Assembly (NCBI RefSeq): GCF_026210795.1
Contig: NC_089432.1
Location: forward strand, 4,526,001 to 4,590,000
DNA: 64,000 nt
Reading direction: 5' to 3'
From: Rhizophagus irregularis
Lineage: Eukaryota; Glomeromycota; Glomeromycetes; Glomerales; Glomeraceae
Shown piece after piece: positions 1 to 11,590 of the stretch; the stretch's first letter is position 1, and every line of letters starts with the position of its first letter. The notes beneath the pieces are model-generated. The model worked only from the letters and a program-made list of their open reading frames with translations, had not been told where the DNA came from and made no database searches. Position numbers and translations under genes: made by a program.

Positions 1-508
1 GTCAGAATTTGTGACTCGGGATTTTATTTCAACGGGATTTGGGTTTGTCAGGATTTTGGTGTCGGGATTGTAGACTGTCGATTTTATGGATGTCAGGAAA
101 ACCCGATTATCATAACATTAGTGTTCGCATTTACAAATATTCAAAAACTAAAATAGTCAAATAAAAAATTTCGCTAGTAAACAAATATGCAATGGGAATT
201 GTTTGAATAAACTTTATCTGGAATGAGTTATACCACATACAGTCTATACAGTCTGACATTTTACTCTGATAAATAATTTTATATTTTTCTATCATTAGAT
301 TACATGGAAATAAACTAATTTATGCGAAAATATATTTATTTGAAAATCAATTTTCTATGTACATACAGTGTATAATTAAAAAAATGGTTTATATTCTATT
401 ATTTATTAATTAATCCGGATGAAATTTCTATTTTACTTGTATGTCAATAAAGTCAATAAAATATATCCTAATAAAAAATCAATAAAATATTAATTATACA
501 TATAAACA
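1..508. other. Left-edge flank, 3' of gene 1
   Basis: No gene seen. Bases 1-110 carry a degenerate T/G-rich repeat of TCGGGATTT-like and TGTCAGGATTTT-like words ending in AACCCGATTATCA. It looks like the end of a repeat cut by the window edge. The rest is AT-rich 3' flank of the minus-strand gene at 509. Confidence 0.4.
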
Positions 509-2519
509 TTATAAAATTTCTGCTAATTTATTTTGAGCATCTTGATCTCCTTGTTCTGCACATTTTTCATACCAGTAAATTGCTTGATTAATATCTTTCA
601 CATCTTCTTCATTTTCATACATAAAAGCAAGATTATATTGAGCTATTCTATATCCTAAATTTGCTGACTCTTTATATAATTCAAATGCTTTTTGTTTATT
701 AATAATAGTTCCAATTCCAATATCATAACAATAACCTAGATTATTTATTCCACTTGCACTACCGAAATCTGCAGCCTTCTGATATAATTCAAATGCCTTG
801 TGTTTATCAAAACTAGTTCCAATTCCATCTTCATAACAATTTGCTAAACCATTTATTCCGTATGGATTATCTAAATTTGCAGCCTTTTGATATGATTCAA
901 ATGCTTTTTGTTTATTATTGATTTCAATCCCTAAACGACTAAAATCTCCAAGTAAAACAAGAGAATTTGAATTAGTTTGATTATTTAACAACCAATAATA
1001 AATTTCTTGTGAATTAATATTACAATAATTAAGATAATTGAGGACTTCCTGCTTTTCTCTTTCTCTTTCTATATTATCAATAAGAACAACTATTTCGTCA
1101 ACCACTATACTAAAATCATCTTCGTTCAATAACATTGGAGGTTCTATTTCTTTATTATTTATTCTAATAAAATTTTGAATAATTTGAGATAATTTGATAC
1201 CATGTGACAAATTATTGAGTGCTTGTTCACTTGATAATTGATTTGAAATAATTGATTTTAATTTAACAATAACTTCATTGATAATTGGACGATTATTCGG
1301 TTCGTCATTCCAACAATCTAAAAAAATAAATACATATACGGTTCATAATAAATCAATATAGTAAAATTATGTATGTGAGATTAAATTATATTTACCAGTA
1401 TAAATTTTTATATAATCTTCAGGGGTATTAACGACAGGTTTTTCTCTAAGTCCCTGTAAAATTCTCAAATCCAAACCAATATTTGATATATCGGTTGGTT
1501 CATTACAAAAAGGTGGTTGACCACTAGATATTTCCCATAACAGTACGCCAATGCTATAAATATTGCTCTTTTTATTTAATGAGTATGATTGTGTTTGGTG
1601 ATTATTGATTCTTTTTTGTTCAATTAATTTTGGATCAACATAAGCAATCATATCAAATAATTTTGATTGAATATTAGATAATTCTTCGCTTCTTTTTGAT
1701 AATCTAAAGTCTGTTAATTTGGCAATACCTTGATGAACTAAAACATTGTTCGAGTGCTATAATTATATATGTGATAAATAAAACAATTAAGTTAATAATG
1801 TGTGACAGATAGTGGCTCATTATATGAGATAAGTTAATTACCAGATTATGATGTACAATTCCTTTATCATGTAAATATGATACAGCACTAGCTAGTTGAA
1901 GTGCAATATTTAATTTATTGCTCCAATCTAGACTATCAAAATGTTCTTTTAAATAGTTTCGTAGGGTACCACTGTCAGCGTATTCCATTACTAACAAATA
2001 TTTTTTTGAATTATCATCTTGGTTTTCTTTTAAGAAAGAAAAAAAAAATAATGGAATAATGGATATTAGAAATATAAAATAATATGAATTCTCTTAAGAA
2101 AAACAATAACTAAATATTTTTCATACTTATAGTAATACCACAAAAGCGAATAATATTTTCATGAAAATTCATTTCATATAGAAGTTTAAGCTAAACCACG
2201 AATAGAATTTTTAAATTAGGAAAATAAAATATCATAAAGGACTAAATTTATTTTATACAAATAATATAATTACTTCATTAACAGTTTCTTTGACTGTGAC
2301 ATTGTTTATATTAGAAAAAGATTTCAACGTTAAATATTTATTAGAACCTTTCCAGTTTGCACGACAAACTTTTTCAAAACTTCCAAAACCAATTTCTTGA
2401 ATATTTCTAAAATGGTTGTATTCGTAATATTTAAAGTAATTTTTTGAAATAGCATCCTCAATCCAATTAATCTGCTCATCTGAATTTTTAGTGACTTTAA
2501 TTTCAATGTTATTAGACAT
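509..2519 (-). CDS. Gene 1: TKL pseudokinase-Sel1 repeat protein, 5 exons, 554 aa
   Basis: Exons (minus): 2274-2519, 2127-2190, 1842-2026, 1396-1756, 509-1317. All junctions are GT..AG, keep frame, and match the other family members. The start is the MSNNIEIKV methionine shared with genes 2 and 3. Residues 1-40 hold the family leader (NWIEDAI, YYEYNHF). The kinase fold runs about 41-290, with glycine loop GFGSFEKV and lysine K66 (LTLK). The catalytic HRD is HHN (162-164) and DFG is DFR (181-183), so both aspartate/glycine signatures are damaged and catalysis is unlikely. CWNDEPNNRP marks the C-lobe end in exon 5. A linker and about four Sel1 repeats (AFELYQKAA, YNLAFMYE) follow; Sel1 repeats form alpha-solenoid protein-binding scaffolds. 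Probable role: pseudokinase scaffold (inference). It is the most diverged of the three HHN copies. Confidence 0.85.
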
Positions 2520-2549
2520 TGTTAAGTACAAAAAAAAAAGAAAAAGAAT

Positions 2550-2662
2550 TTGCAAGTAACGCCATTCTTATAAATGTAATGCAGTAACCTGTCGATCATT
2601 TGTCATTGAACAATCGGATCACAAAAGATCGGCACTAATGTTACTTCAGCAGGCCAGAATTA
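2550..2662 (-). promoter_or_regulatory. Conserved upstream block of gene 1 (class I)
   Basis: This block is shared with 6550-6675 and 10231-10343 at the same distance from ATG. Common words in plus-strand order are TTTGCAA, GTAACGCCAT, GTCGATCATTT, AGATCGGCACTAATGTTA and GGCCAGAATTATA. The surrounding DNA is much less conserved, so this is probably the core promoter and 5' UTR. TSS not known. Confidence 0.55.
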
Positions 2663-4611
2663 TATAAATTACCCACTATATAAATGACTTTATACAGTAC
2701 AAAAGTATTATCATAATTGATTAAATCCGTTAAATTTATACTACTTATACAAAGAACCTGTTTTTTAAAAATATCTAATCGTCTGATTAAAATTTATATT
2801 TATTATTTTTTTCCTCGTAATAAATCTTTTTCTATTAGATCAACATAAATTTTATCTTTACTTGACCTTCCGTCAATTTTACTTTTCTTAATAAAGGAAT
2901 AAAATATGTAAAAATCAAAAGACTTAAAAATAATAATTTACTTTAGCTATTCTCAACGGCCTCTTTTTATTTGATATAAGAAATATCATCTAAAATTTCG
3001 AAAAAAATTAGTTTAAATTCTAGAACAAATATAAAGTACATAAATATCTCATAATTAATATTTAAATTTTGGTACAATTTAACCATTTAATAAATTTAAT
3101 GAAAATTGAAATAATCAAATTACAATTATGCCAATGGTGAGCATCCTTTAAAATTATTTAATTGCCAATCCATCTAAGATCAGCACTTGATGATTACATA
3201 ATGCAAGCTATCTTTTTAATATACCAAGTACACAACTTTATTACATATTCATTACATACTAACTATCAACTGATCGCATTTATTTTTATGCCCTATACTA
3301 TACGTCACCATTCAATTCGAGTTTTCCAACATTTTATAAGTAAAAACTTTTTAAAAAATTCAATGACTATTTTATTATAGTTTTCTGTATGTGTTTATGA
3401 ATTTTTTTGGTATAAAGACGTTTTAATAATTTTAGTGTTTCTTAATCATGCAAAAAACGCAAACATTTGATCACGTGTCTGAGTTTTTTCGGAATAAAAA
3501 ATCATTTATCGGAATTTTATCCAGAATTTTTTTTACAGGGAAAATAAGGCCACATTTGACGCAAGTACAATGTAACCAACTTTTTTCAATAGTAGGTTTT
3601 TCATATAATTATGATACGATTTTTACAGAATATAACGTTTGTGCATATGCATGCAAAACACCCATTTTTAGTATGTACACAGGAAATCTCGATAAATCAG
3701 ATTAGTTGGTTCCAGTAAAAATATCCGATATATCAAGACATCCGATATATCGAAAAAATCTCGCTAAACCGGATTTATATAAAATATACGAAAAATCCGA
3801 AATATTAAGATATCACGTGATTTTTCGTTCAAAATTTTAAAATTCGAAAACGAGCGAAAGATATCCGATATATCAAAAAAGCTTCTTATACCGGATTTTA
3901 TATGAAAAAGTATGTTAGGATCCGGCATATCAAAATATATATACAGCTATTTCCAAACTTTGATTAAAATATTAAAAAAAAAAGAATGGTAAAATTGTAT
4001 GCAATATTTGTAAAGAATTTCGGTATAAAATGATTAATTTTGATTATGGTCAAAATTAACCATTTCAGCTGGAATTAAGCATTTTTTTAAAATTACAATA
4101 ATATAAAGCTATACTAAAATAAAAAGGATACATTAACGCCAAATTTGGAAAGTTCAATATATCAAGATTTTTTTGACATAACTAATATAGAATCAAATCC
4201 GACTTATGAAATATCGCGACTTTACTAATAAAATCCGGTATATCGCGATTGTTTTAATATGACAGATTTGGTTCTGGGAGAAAAATCCGAAATAATACCA
4301 AATCCGGTTTATCGAAGATCGATTTATCGCGATCGCCTGTGTATAATGATAGTGACGATCTTAGACGATCGGTGATTAAAGAAAACTGTTATTTTTACTT
4401 GAATGATAAATACAACTTGGTATACCAGTTATTATAAAGAGTATTTTCTTTATATCTGATAAATTATTTGGCAATTGAATACTAACAAATAATTGTTTAT
4501 TAATTATAATGCATATTATTTTAGTAAATGTTAAAACATTCAGTTATAATAATCAGAGTATAAATCAATGAAACTATTTAATAAGAATTCCAAAAATTAT
4601 CAAATATATCA
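2663..4611. other. Intergenic DNA between genes 1 and 2
   Basis: No gene is supported. It is paralogous to the gene 2-3 interval: around 3058-3190 matches around 7505-7680, and both contain GCATGCAAAACA and GTTATTATAAAGAG. The extra length is the transposon at 3678-4341. Short ORFs at 3162-3380 and 3448-3705 are not conserved in the sister interval. Confidence 0.5.
3678..4341. mobile_element. pogo/Tc1-like non-autonomous element (MITE), 664 bp
   Basis: The left end is CACAGGAAATCTCGATAAAT and the right end, reverse complemented, is CACAGGCGATCGCGATAAAT. TA flanks both ends (3676-3677 and 4342-4343), as expected for a TA-targeting transposase. The interior is filled with CCGATATATC / CCGGTTTATC words. 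It has no ORF, so it would need a transposase in trans. The sister interval around 7980-8010 lacks it. A relative lies at 57952-58421: both contain ATCTTCGATAAACC followed by a GATTTGG word. Confidence 0.7.
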
Positions 4612-6520
4612 TTATTCCTCTAATAGTGCTTCCAACTTATATTGAGCGTCTTGATCTCCTTGTTCTGCACATTTTTTATACCAATATACTGCTTGGTTTA
4701 TATCTTTTACGCTACCATATCCATTTTCATACATATAAGCAAGATTATATTGAGCTATTTTATAACCTAATTTTGCAGCCTTTCGATATAATTCAAATGC
4801 CTTTTGTTTATTGAGATTTGTCCCATTTCCGACTTCATAACAATATGCTAAACTACTAATTCCATATGCATTTCCTAAATTTGAAGCCTTTTGATATAAT
4901 TCAAATGCCTTTTGTTTATCAATATTTACTTCAATTTTTAAACTAATAAAATCTCCAAGTAAAACAATAGAATTTGAACTAGTCTGATTATATAATAACC
5001 AATTATAAATTTGTCGTGGAGTAATGTCATGATTATTAAGGTATTTAAGAATTTCTTCCTTACCACTTTCTTGTTCTATAAAATTATTATAAAGAAGAAT
5101 AATCAAATCATCAACTATTAAGTGAAAATCATCCTCATTCAATGACATTGATGGTTCTATTTCCTTTATACTTATCTTACTAAAATTTTTATTAAGTTGA
5201 AATAATTCTTCATGTAATGAATTATTATTAAGCGGTTGTTCATCTGATAATTTATTTAAAATAAGCGCATTTAATTTAGCAATAACTTCATTGATAATCG
5301 AACGATTATCTGGTTCATGATTCCAACAATCTAGAAATATATAAAGTACATACAGTATATAAATAAATAATTAATCAATACCATAATATTGTATATAAAT
5401 TTAAATTATATTAATTATATTTACCAATATAAATTTTTACATAATCTTCAGGGGTATTAGCGACAGGTTTTTCTCTAAGCCCCTGTAAAATTTTCAAATC
5501 CAAACCAATATTTGATATATCAGATGGTTCATTACAAAAAGGTGGTCGACCACTAGATATTTCCCATAAGAGTACACCAACGCTATAAATATTACTCTTT
5601 TTATTTAATGAGTATGATTGTGTTTGGTGATTATTGCTTCTTTTTTGTTCAAATAATTTTGGATCAATATAAGCAACCATGCCAAAGAAATTTGATTGAA
5701 GATTGGATGATTCTTCAATTCTTTTTGATAATCCAAAATCTGTTAATTTGATGATCCCTTGATGAACTAATACATTGTTCGAGTGCTTTAATTACATGTG
5801 AAAAATAAAAAAAAAAATTAAAGCAAATAAATTATACACTATTCATAATAGAAAATAAATTAATTACCAGATTATGATGCACAATTCCTTTATCATGTAA
5901 ATATGATACGGCACGAGCTAATTGAAGTGCAAGGCTTAACTTATTGTTCCAATCTAGACTATCAAAATTTTCTTTTAAATAGTTTCGAAGTGTACCATTA
6001 TCGGCATATTCCATCACTAACAAACAATTTTTTGAATCATCATCTTGATTTTCTTTTAAAAGAAAAAGAAAAAATAATATTAGAAATATAAAATAATATT
6101 TTTATTTTATTTAAAAAAAGTCATACCTATAGTAATACCATAAAAGAGAATAATATTTTCATGAAAATCCATTTCATATTGATGTTTAACCTAAATTATG
6201 AATAAGAATTTCAAATTAAAAATGCAAAATATTATAAATATAAAAATTAATATTGTAAATAAAAAAATGATTACTTCATTAACTATTTCTTTGACTGTTA
6301 CATTGTTGATATTAGAAAAAGATTTCAACACTAAATATTTATGAGAATCATTCCAGTTTGCACGATAAACTTTTTTAAAACTTCCGAAGCCAATTTCTTG
6401 AATATTTCTGAAATGGTTGTATTCGTAATATTTAAAGTAACTTTTTGAAATAGTATCTTCAATCCAATTAACCTGCTCATCTGAATTTTCAGTAACTTTA
6501 GGTTCGATGTTATTAGACAT
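4612..6520 (-). CDS. Gene 2: TKL pseudokinase-Sel1 repeat protein, 5 exons, 524 aa
   Basis: Exons (minus): 6275-6520, 6127-6190, 5868-6052, 5425-5785, 4612-5330. Exon lengths match gene 1 except the last. Starts at MSNNIEPKV; the open frame upstream of it is promoter and UTR. Glycine loop GFGSFKKV and lysine K66 are present. HRD is HHN (162-164) while DFG is intact (181-183). The activation segment reads YIDPKLF and the C-lobe CWNHEPDNRS. The Sel1 region has about three repeats, one fewer than genes 1 and 3, matching its 30-amino-acid-shorter length. An intact fold with one lost catalytic aspartate suggests a pseudokinase or a kinase with non-canonical chemistry (inference). Confidence 0.87.
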
Positions 6521-6549
6521 TGTTAAGTACAAAAAAAAAAGAAAAAAAA

Positions 6550-6675
6550 ATTGCAAATGGTAACGCCATTCTTGCAGTAATAGTACTTTAAATAGTAACC
6601 GTCGATCATTTTTCATTGCACAAAAGACACAGAAGATCGGCACTATTGTTATTATCTCGTCAGGCCAGAGTTATA
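6550..6675 (-). promoter_or_regulatory. Conserved upstream block of gene 2 (class I)
   Basis: It contains GCAAATGGTAACGCCATTCT, GTCGATCATTT, AGATCGGCACTATTGTTA and GGCCAGAGTTATA. GGTAACGCCATT is part of an imperfect dyad (AATGGTAACGCCATT). Same order and distance from ATG as in genes 1 and 3. Confidence 0.55.
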
Positions 6676-6692
6676 ATTGACATTATACAGAT

Positions 6693-6751
6693 ATATATGT
6701 TGTGCGTCAGGTGTCGATTTGCGTCAGATGACAGCTGACGCACAACATATA
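6693..6751. repeat. Perfect 18-base-arm hairpin (mini foldback)
   Basis: Left arm ATATATGTTGTGCGTCAG (6693-6710) and right arm CTGACGCACAACATATAT (6734-6751) are exact reverse complements around a 23-base loop with a second GCGTCAG. It sits just upstream of the gene 2 promoter block and is absent from the corresponding places of genes 1 and 3. A very small MITE or a cruciform-forming site. Confidence 0.6.
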
Positions 6752-6753
6752 TA

Positions 6754-8206
6754 CAAATTTATACCATACATTGTTATACGAATAACCTGTTTCTAAACGT
6801 TAACCATCTGTTTGCTGATTCGCTTATTATTTTTTTTTAATGGATCTTTTTCTGCTTGATCACCTCTTTATTAATGATTTTCATTATCTTTTGATTTTTT
6901 ACATAATCTTTTATATTTTACTCCTCTATTGATATTCATTTTATGTTCTGAGAAGAAAAGTAAAGTCTAAATAACAAAAATCTACTTTAACTGCGAAACC
7001 TTAAGGATTTTAAAATTACCAATAAAGAATCCTTAAAGGATTTTTTATATTATATTTTAAAAAATTATAAACCTATATTTTTATTATTATTTTAATGAAT
7101 AAATAAATAACCAAAATAAAACGGGAACGGAAGTGACTAGCAATTCGCCACATTAAAGTTTGGCAGCATTAAGGGTTTCAACACTACAATAGTGTTAGAG
7201 CATAGGAACAGAAGTGACTGGAGACGAAGTAAATAGAATATTAATGTTCACTACTTTATTTTCTATGTTCTAGAATTTAAATTAGAAATAATTGATGTCA
7301 ATGACTGTCTCATTATGGAATCCTTATGGGTGTTAAAAAAATTAGTGTCATATTAATGCACACTTTGTATACCAATCAAAATATTAAATTTAATAGACAA
7401 ACATTCTTTTATGTATGAAGCATTCAAATTAGATCATAACATAAAAATCACTGAAATATTATACACTTACAATGGAAGTACCGAAGTACTATGAATATCC
7501 AATAATTACTAATATTTAAATTTTGTTACAGTTTATTCATTTAATAAATTTATTATAATAATTTAGAAAATTTAAAGTAACCAAATGAAAATTTAAAGTT
7601 ATTTTACTATAGTTATGGAATATGCAAATGGGTTTCTTTTTGAAACTATTCATCTAAAATCTGCAGCACTATTACGAAATTTGTATGATTATACAGTGTA
7701 AACTCTCTTTTTGCTATATCAAATGTACAATTTTTTTGCTTATTCTATTTATGAATTTTATGATATTTAAATGTTTTAGTAATTTAATGTTACCAATCAT
7801 GAAAAAACACAATTATGTCTGGACGCGAGTACAATGTAAACAATTTTTTTACAATAGCAAATTTTCGATTTTTTTAGTTTATTCTTTTTCCTTAGATTTT
7901 TATATATACGGTATGATTTTTACATAATATAAACAAGTTTATACAGTTATAGTGTTTGTGTATTTGCATGCAAAACATTAAATTTCACTCATTTTTAATA
8001 TAATGTCTTTGTTTATCAAAGTAAAGTAAAAATTTTCTTTAATCATTGATCCGTCTAACTTGGTATATCAGTTATTATAAAGAGTTTGATAGTTATTTAA
8101 TATACAATTGTTATTAATTATAATGCATATTACTTTAAATAGTAAATGTCAAAACATTAGTTATTATAATCAAAGTATGGCAAAAAATCAGCATTAAATA
8201 TATGCA
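6754..8206. other. Intergenic DNA between genes 2 and 3
   Basis: No gene seen. Around 7130-7260 there is a patch with two GGAAC-GAAGTGACT words and an ACACTACAATAGTGT dyad, missing from the sister interval and possibly a small insertion. From about 7400 it is paralogous to 2940-3675 and 4375-4600, and retains the empty site of the 3678-4341 element. Confidence 0.45.
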
Positions 8207-10197
8207 TTATTCTAATAGTTCTTCTAACTTAAATTGAGCATCATAATCTCCTTGTTCTGCACATTTTTTATACCAATAAATTGCTTGGTTTATATCTTCT
8301 ACAACTCCATCTCCATTTTCATACATAAAAGCAAGATTATATTGAGCTATTTTATAACCTAAATTTGCAGCTTTTTGATATAATTCAAATGCCTTTTGTT
8401 TATTAACACTAGTTCCATTTCCGACTTCATAACAATATGCCAAGTTATTTATTCCACTTAAAATACCAAAATTTCCAGCTTTTTGATATAATTCAAATGC
8501 TTTTTGTTTATCAACATAAGTTCCAGCTCCAACTTCATAACAACTTGCTAAACTACTAATTCCAAATGCATTTCCTAAATTTGCAGCCTTTTGATATATC
8601 TCAAATGCCTTTTGTTTATCAACATTTACTTCAATTCCTAAACTAAGAAAATCTCCTAGTAAAACAACAGAATTTGAATTAGTCTGATTATATAACAACC
8701 AATTATAAATTTGTTGTGGAGTAATGTCATGATCACTAAGGTAATCAAGAACTTCTTCCTTTCCACTTTCTTGTTCTACATTATCAAGAAGAATAACTAA
8801 ATCATCAACCACTATTTGAAAATCATTCTCATTCAATGACATTGATGGTTCTATTTCTTTTATACTTATTTTATTAAATTTTTGAATAAGTTGAAATAAT
8901 TCTTCATGTAATGAAGGTTGTTTACTTGACAATTTATTTAAAATTATTACATTTAATTTAGCAATAACTTCACTAATAATCGGACGATTGTCTGGTTCAT
9001 GATTCCAACAATCTGAAAAGACATGAAGTACATATATAAATAAATAATTAAAAAATACAATAAATAATTTAAATAATATTTACCAATATAAATTTTTGCA
9101 TAATCTATAGGAGTATTAGCGACGGGTTTTTCTCTAAGACCATGTAAAATTTTCAAATCCAAACATGTATCAGATGGTTCATTGCAAAAAGGTGACTGAC
9201 CACTAGATATTTCCCACAAGAGTACACCAATGCTATAAATATTACTCTTTTTGTTTAATAAGTATAATGATGCTTGGTGATTATTGATTCTTTTTTGTTC
9301 GAATAATTTTGGATCAATATAAGCAACCATGTCAAAGAAATTTGATTGAAGATTGGATGATTCTTTAATTCTTTTTGATAATCCAAAATCTGTTAATTTG
9401 ATAATCCCTTGATGAACTAATACATTGTTCGAGTGCTTTAATTAAATGTGAAAATTAAAAAGAAAAAATTAAATTAAAGTAATAAATTATACACTACTTA
9501 TGATATAATATAAATTAATTACCAAATTATGATGCACAATTTCTTTTTCATGTAAATATGATACGGCACGAGCTAATTGAAGTGCAATATTTAACTTATT
9601 GTCCCAATTTAAACTATCAAAATGTTCTTTTAAATAGTTTCGAAGTGTACCATTATCGGCATATTCCATTACTAACAAATAATTTTTTGAATCATCATCT
9701 TGGTTTTCTACTAAAAGAAAAAAAAGAATAACATTAGAGATATGAAATAAATTTTTTTTTTCTTAAAAAAAAGTCAATAACTAATAATTATCATACTTAT
9801 AGTAATACCACAAAAGCGAATAATATTTTCATGGAAATCCATTTCATATTGACGTTTAAGCTAAATCATGAATAAGAATTTTTAAATTAGGGAACGCAAT
9901 ATATCATAAATATAAAAATTAATATTGAAAATACAGTATAAAAATGATTACTTCATTAACGATTTCTTTGGTTGTGACATTATTGATATTAGAAAAAGAT
10001 TTTAACGTTAAAGGATTACGAGAATCTTTCCAGTTTGCACGATAAACTTTTTTAAAATTCCCGAAACCAATTTCTTGGATATTTCTGAAATGGTTGTATT
10101 CGTAATATTTAAAGTAATTTTTTAAAATAGCATCTTCAATCCAATTAACCCGTTCGTCTGAATTTTCAGTGACTTTAATTTCGATGTTATTAGACAT
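8207..10197 (-). CDS. Gene 3: TKL pseudokinase-Sel1 repeat protein, 5 exons, 550 aa
   Basis: Exons (minus): 9952-10197, 9797-9860, 9523-9707, 9084-9435, 8207-9012. Exon 4 is 9 bases shorter than in genes 1 and 2 (three residues lost after NEPSD). The glycine loop is GFGNFKKV with K66; HRD is replaced by HHN (162-164); DFG is intact (181-183). CWNHEPDNRP begins exon 5, followed by a linker and four Sel1 repeats (AFEIYQKAA, AFELYQKAG, AFELYQKAA, YNLAFMYENG). The exon 3 acceptor is a tandem TAGTAG, so 9710 is an alternative start adding one codon. Kinase activity is doubtful; Sel1 scaffold role inferred. Confidence 0.87.
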
Positions 10198-10230
10198 TGT
10201 ATAGCGTAAAAAAGAAAAAAAAAAAAAATT

Positions 10231-10343
10231 TTTGCAAAAATGGTAACGCCATCCCTTATAAACGTAAATATCCGTCGATCATTTCACAAAGGACACAGAA
10301 GATCGACACTAATGTTACTTTCTTTGTCGTCAGCCGGAACTAT
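10231..10343 (-). promoter_or_regulatory. Conserved upstream block of gene 3 (class I)
   Basis: Contains GGTAACGCCATCC, CCGTCGATCATTT, AGATCGACACTAATGTTA and CAGCCGGAACTATA in the same order as upstream of genes 1 and 2. Probable core promoter plus 5' UTR. Confidence 0.5.
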
Positions 10344-11039
10344 ACAAATAACATAATTATTAGTTAAAATCTACAGATCTTTACATTACTACATTGTATA
10401 TAGATTTGTTATCCTAATTATTATCGCCGAAGGGCGAAGGTATGATTTCTGAAAAAAATTAACTAAATGTTCGTTCTTATTTTTGTAGGTCCAGAATTTA
10501 TTATTACTAGATCTGTCAAATTTATACCATATGATATTGTTATGTAACGACCTGTTTCTAAAAGAGTATCTAACCATCTTTCTGTTTAATATTTATTATT
10601 CCTCTTTGTAATAAATCTTTTTCGACTAGATCAGCAGAATTTATTAATAAGTTATGCAATATCTGTTTTACACTTTTACATATAAAAATGACATCATGAA
10701 ACAAATAAAATGTAATAAGATTACCATAGAAATATTATACACAAGTCATTCATTATCTTATAACTAATGAATGTAATTAATTATTTGATAAATTTTTTCA
10801 TATCAGTTAGAAAATTTAAATAATCAAATTGAATGAAAAGCTATTTTAATTAATGAATAAATCAATTATGGTATCCTTTAAACTATTTAAAGAAAACTTC
10901 CAATTGATGTGAATATTTTGATAATTATTTTATTTTGTCTGACAAACTATTTACATATAATTGTTAATACATAGTATTCCAGTAAATATCTAAACGTCAT
11001 TATAACTCAAGTATAGTACATTAATGAAACTATTATTAA

Positions 11040-11590
11040 CATTCTAATAAGAACTCCAAAATCATTAAGCATATTATTACTCCAATTATATTTAGCGCAT
11101 TTTTTAAAACAATAAATTGCTTGTTTTATATCTTTTACAGCTTCTTCTTGTTCATACATATTATAAAATAAAGTATTTATTTTTATACTTTTCTTTGTAC
11201 ATAATTAATTAATATGGTTATTAGTAATAATAGTATGCAAGGCAAAGAAGGGAAATAAGCAAGATTTATATTGGGCTATATACATCACCTAAATTTTCAC
11301 TTTCTGATATACAGTAATTCAAAGTACAATAATTTTCTGAATTATTGATTTGAAATTAATATGAATTTTTCTCATACTTATCTAAAAAAATAAATAATTT
11401 ACTTGTGAGATTTCATTTGGTGCTGAAGTTTAAGTTAGAATTTTAAATCAGAAACGTGTAAATACAAATGATATAATTACTTTATCTAACGATAATTTTC
11501 CAGTTCACAAAAGACTTTTCCGAAACCTCTGTAACCAACTTTTTGAATGATCGAATTTGTAAATTTTAAATGGGTGATATAGATAGACGA
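11040..11590 (-). pseudogene. Gene 4: decayed kinase-Sel1 gene fossil
   Basis: Read on the minus strand, pieces of the family gene appear in order. Around 11590-11480 is exon 1 debris (FGKVFCEL-like, from a GRGFGKVF-like loop). Around 11430-11385 is exon 2 debris (LKLQHQMKSHK, compare LKRQYEMDFHE). Around 11320-11270 is Sel1 debris (FELLYIRK). Around 11160-11095 is MYEQEEAVKDIKQAIYCF. Exons 3 and 4 are missing, stops interrupt, and about 100 unrelated bases (11165-11265) split a Sel1 repeat. It lies where a fourth tandem copy would be expected after genes 1-3. Confidence 0.7.
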
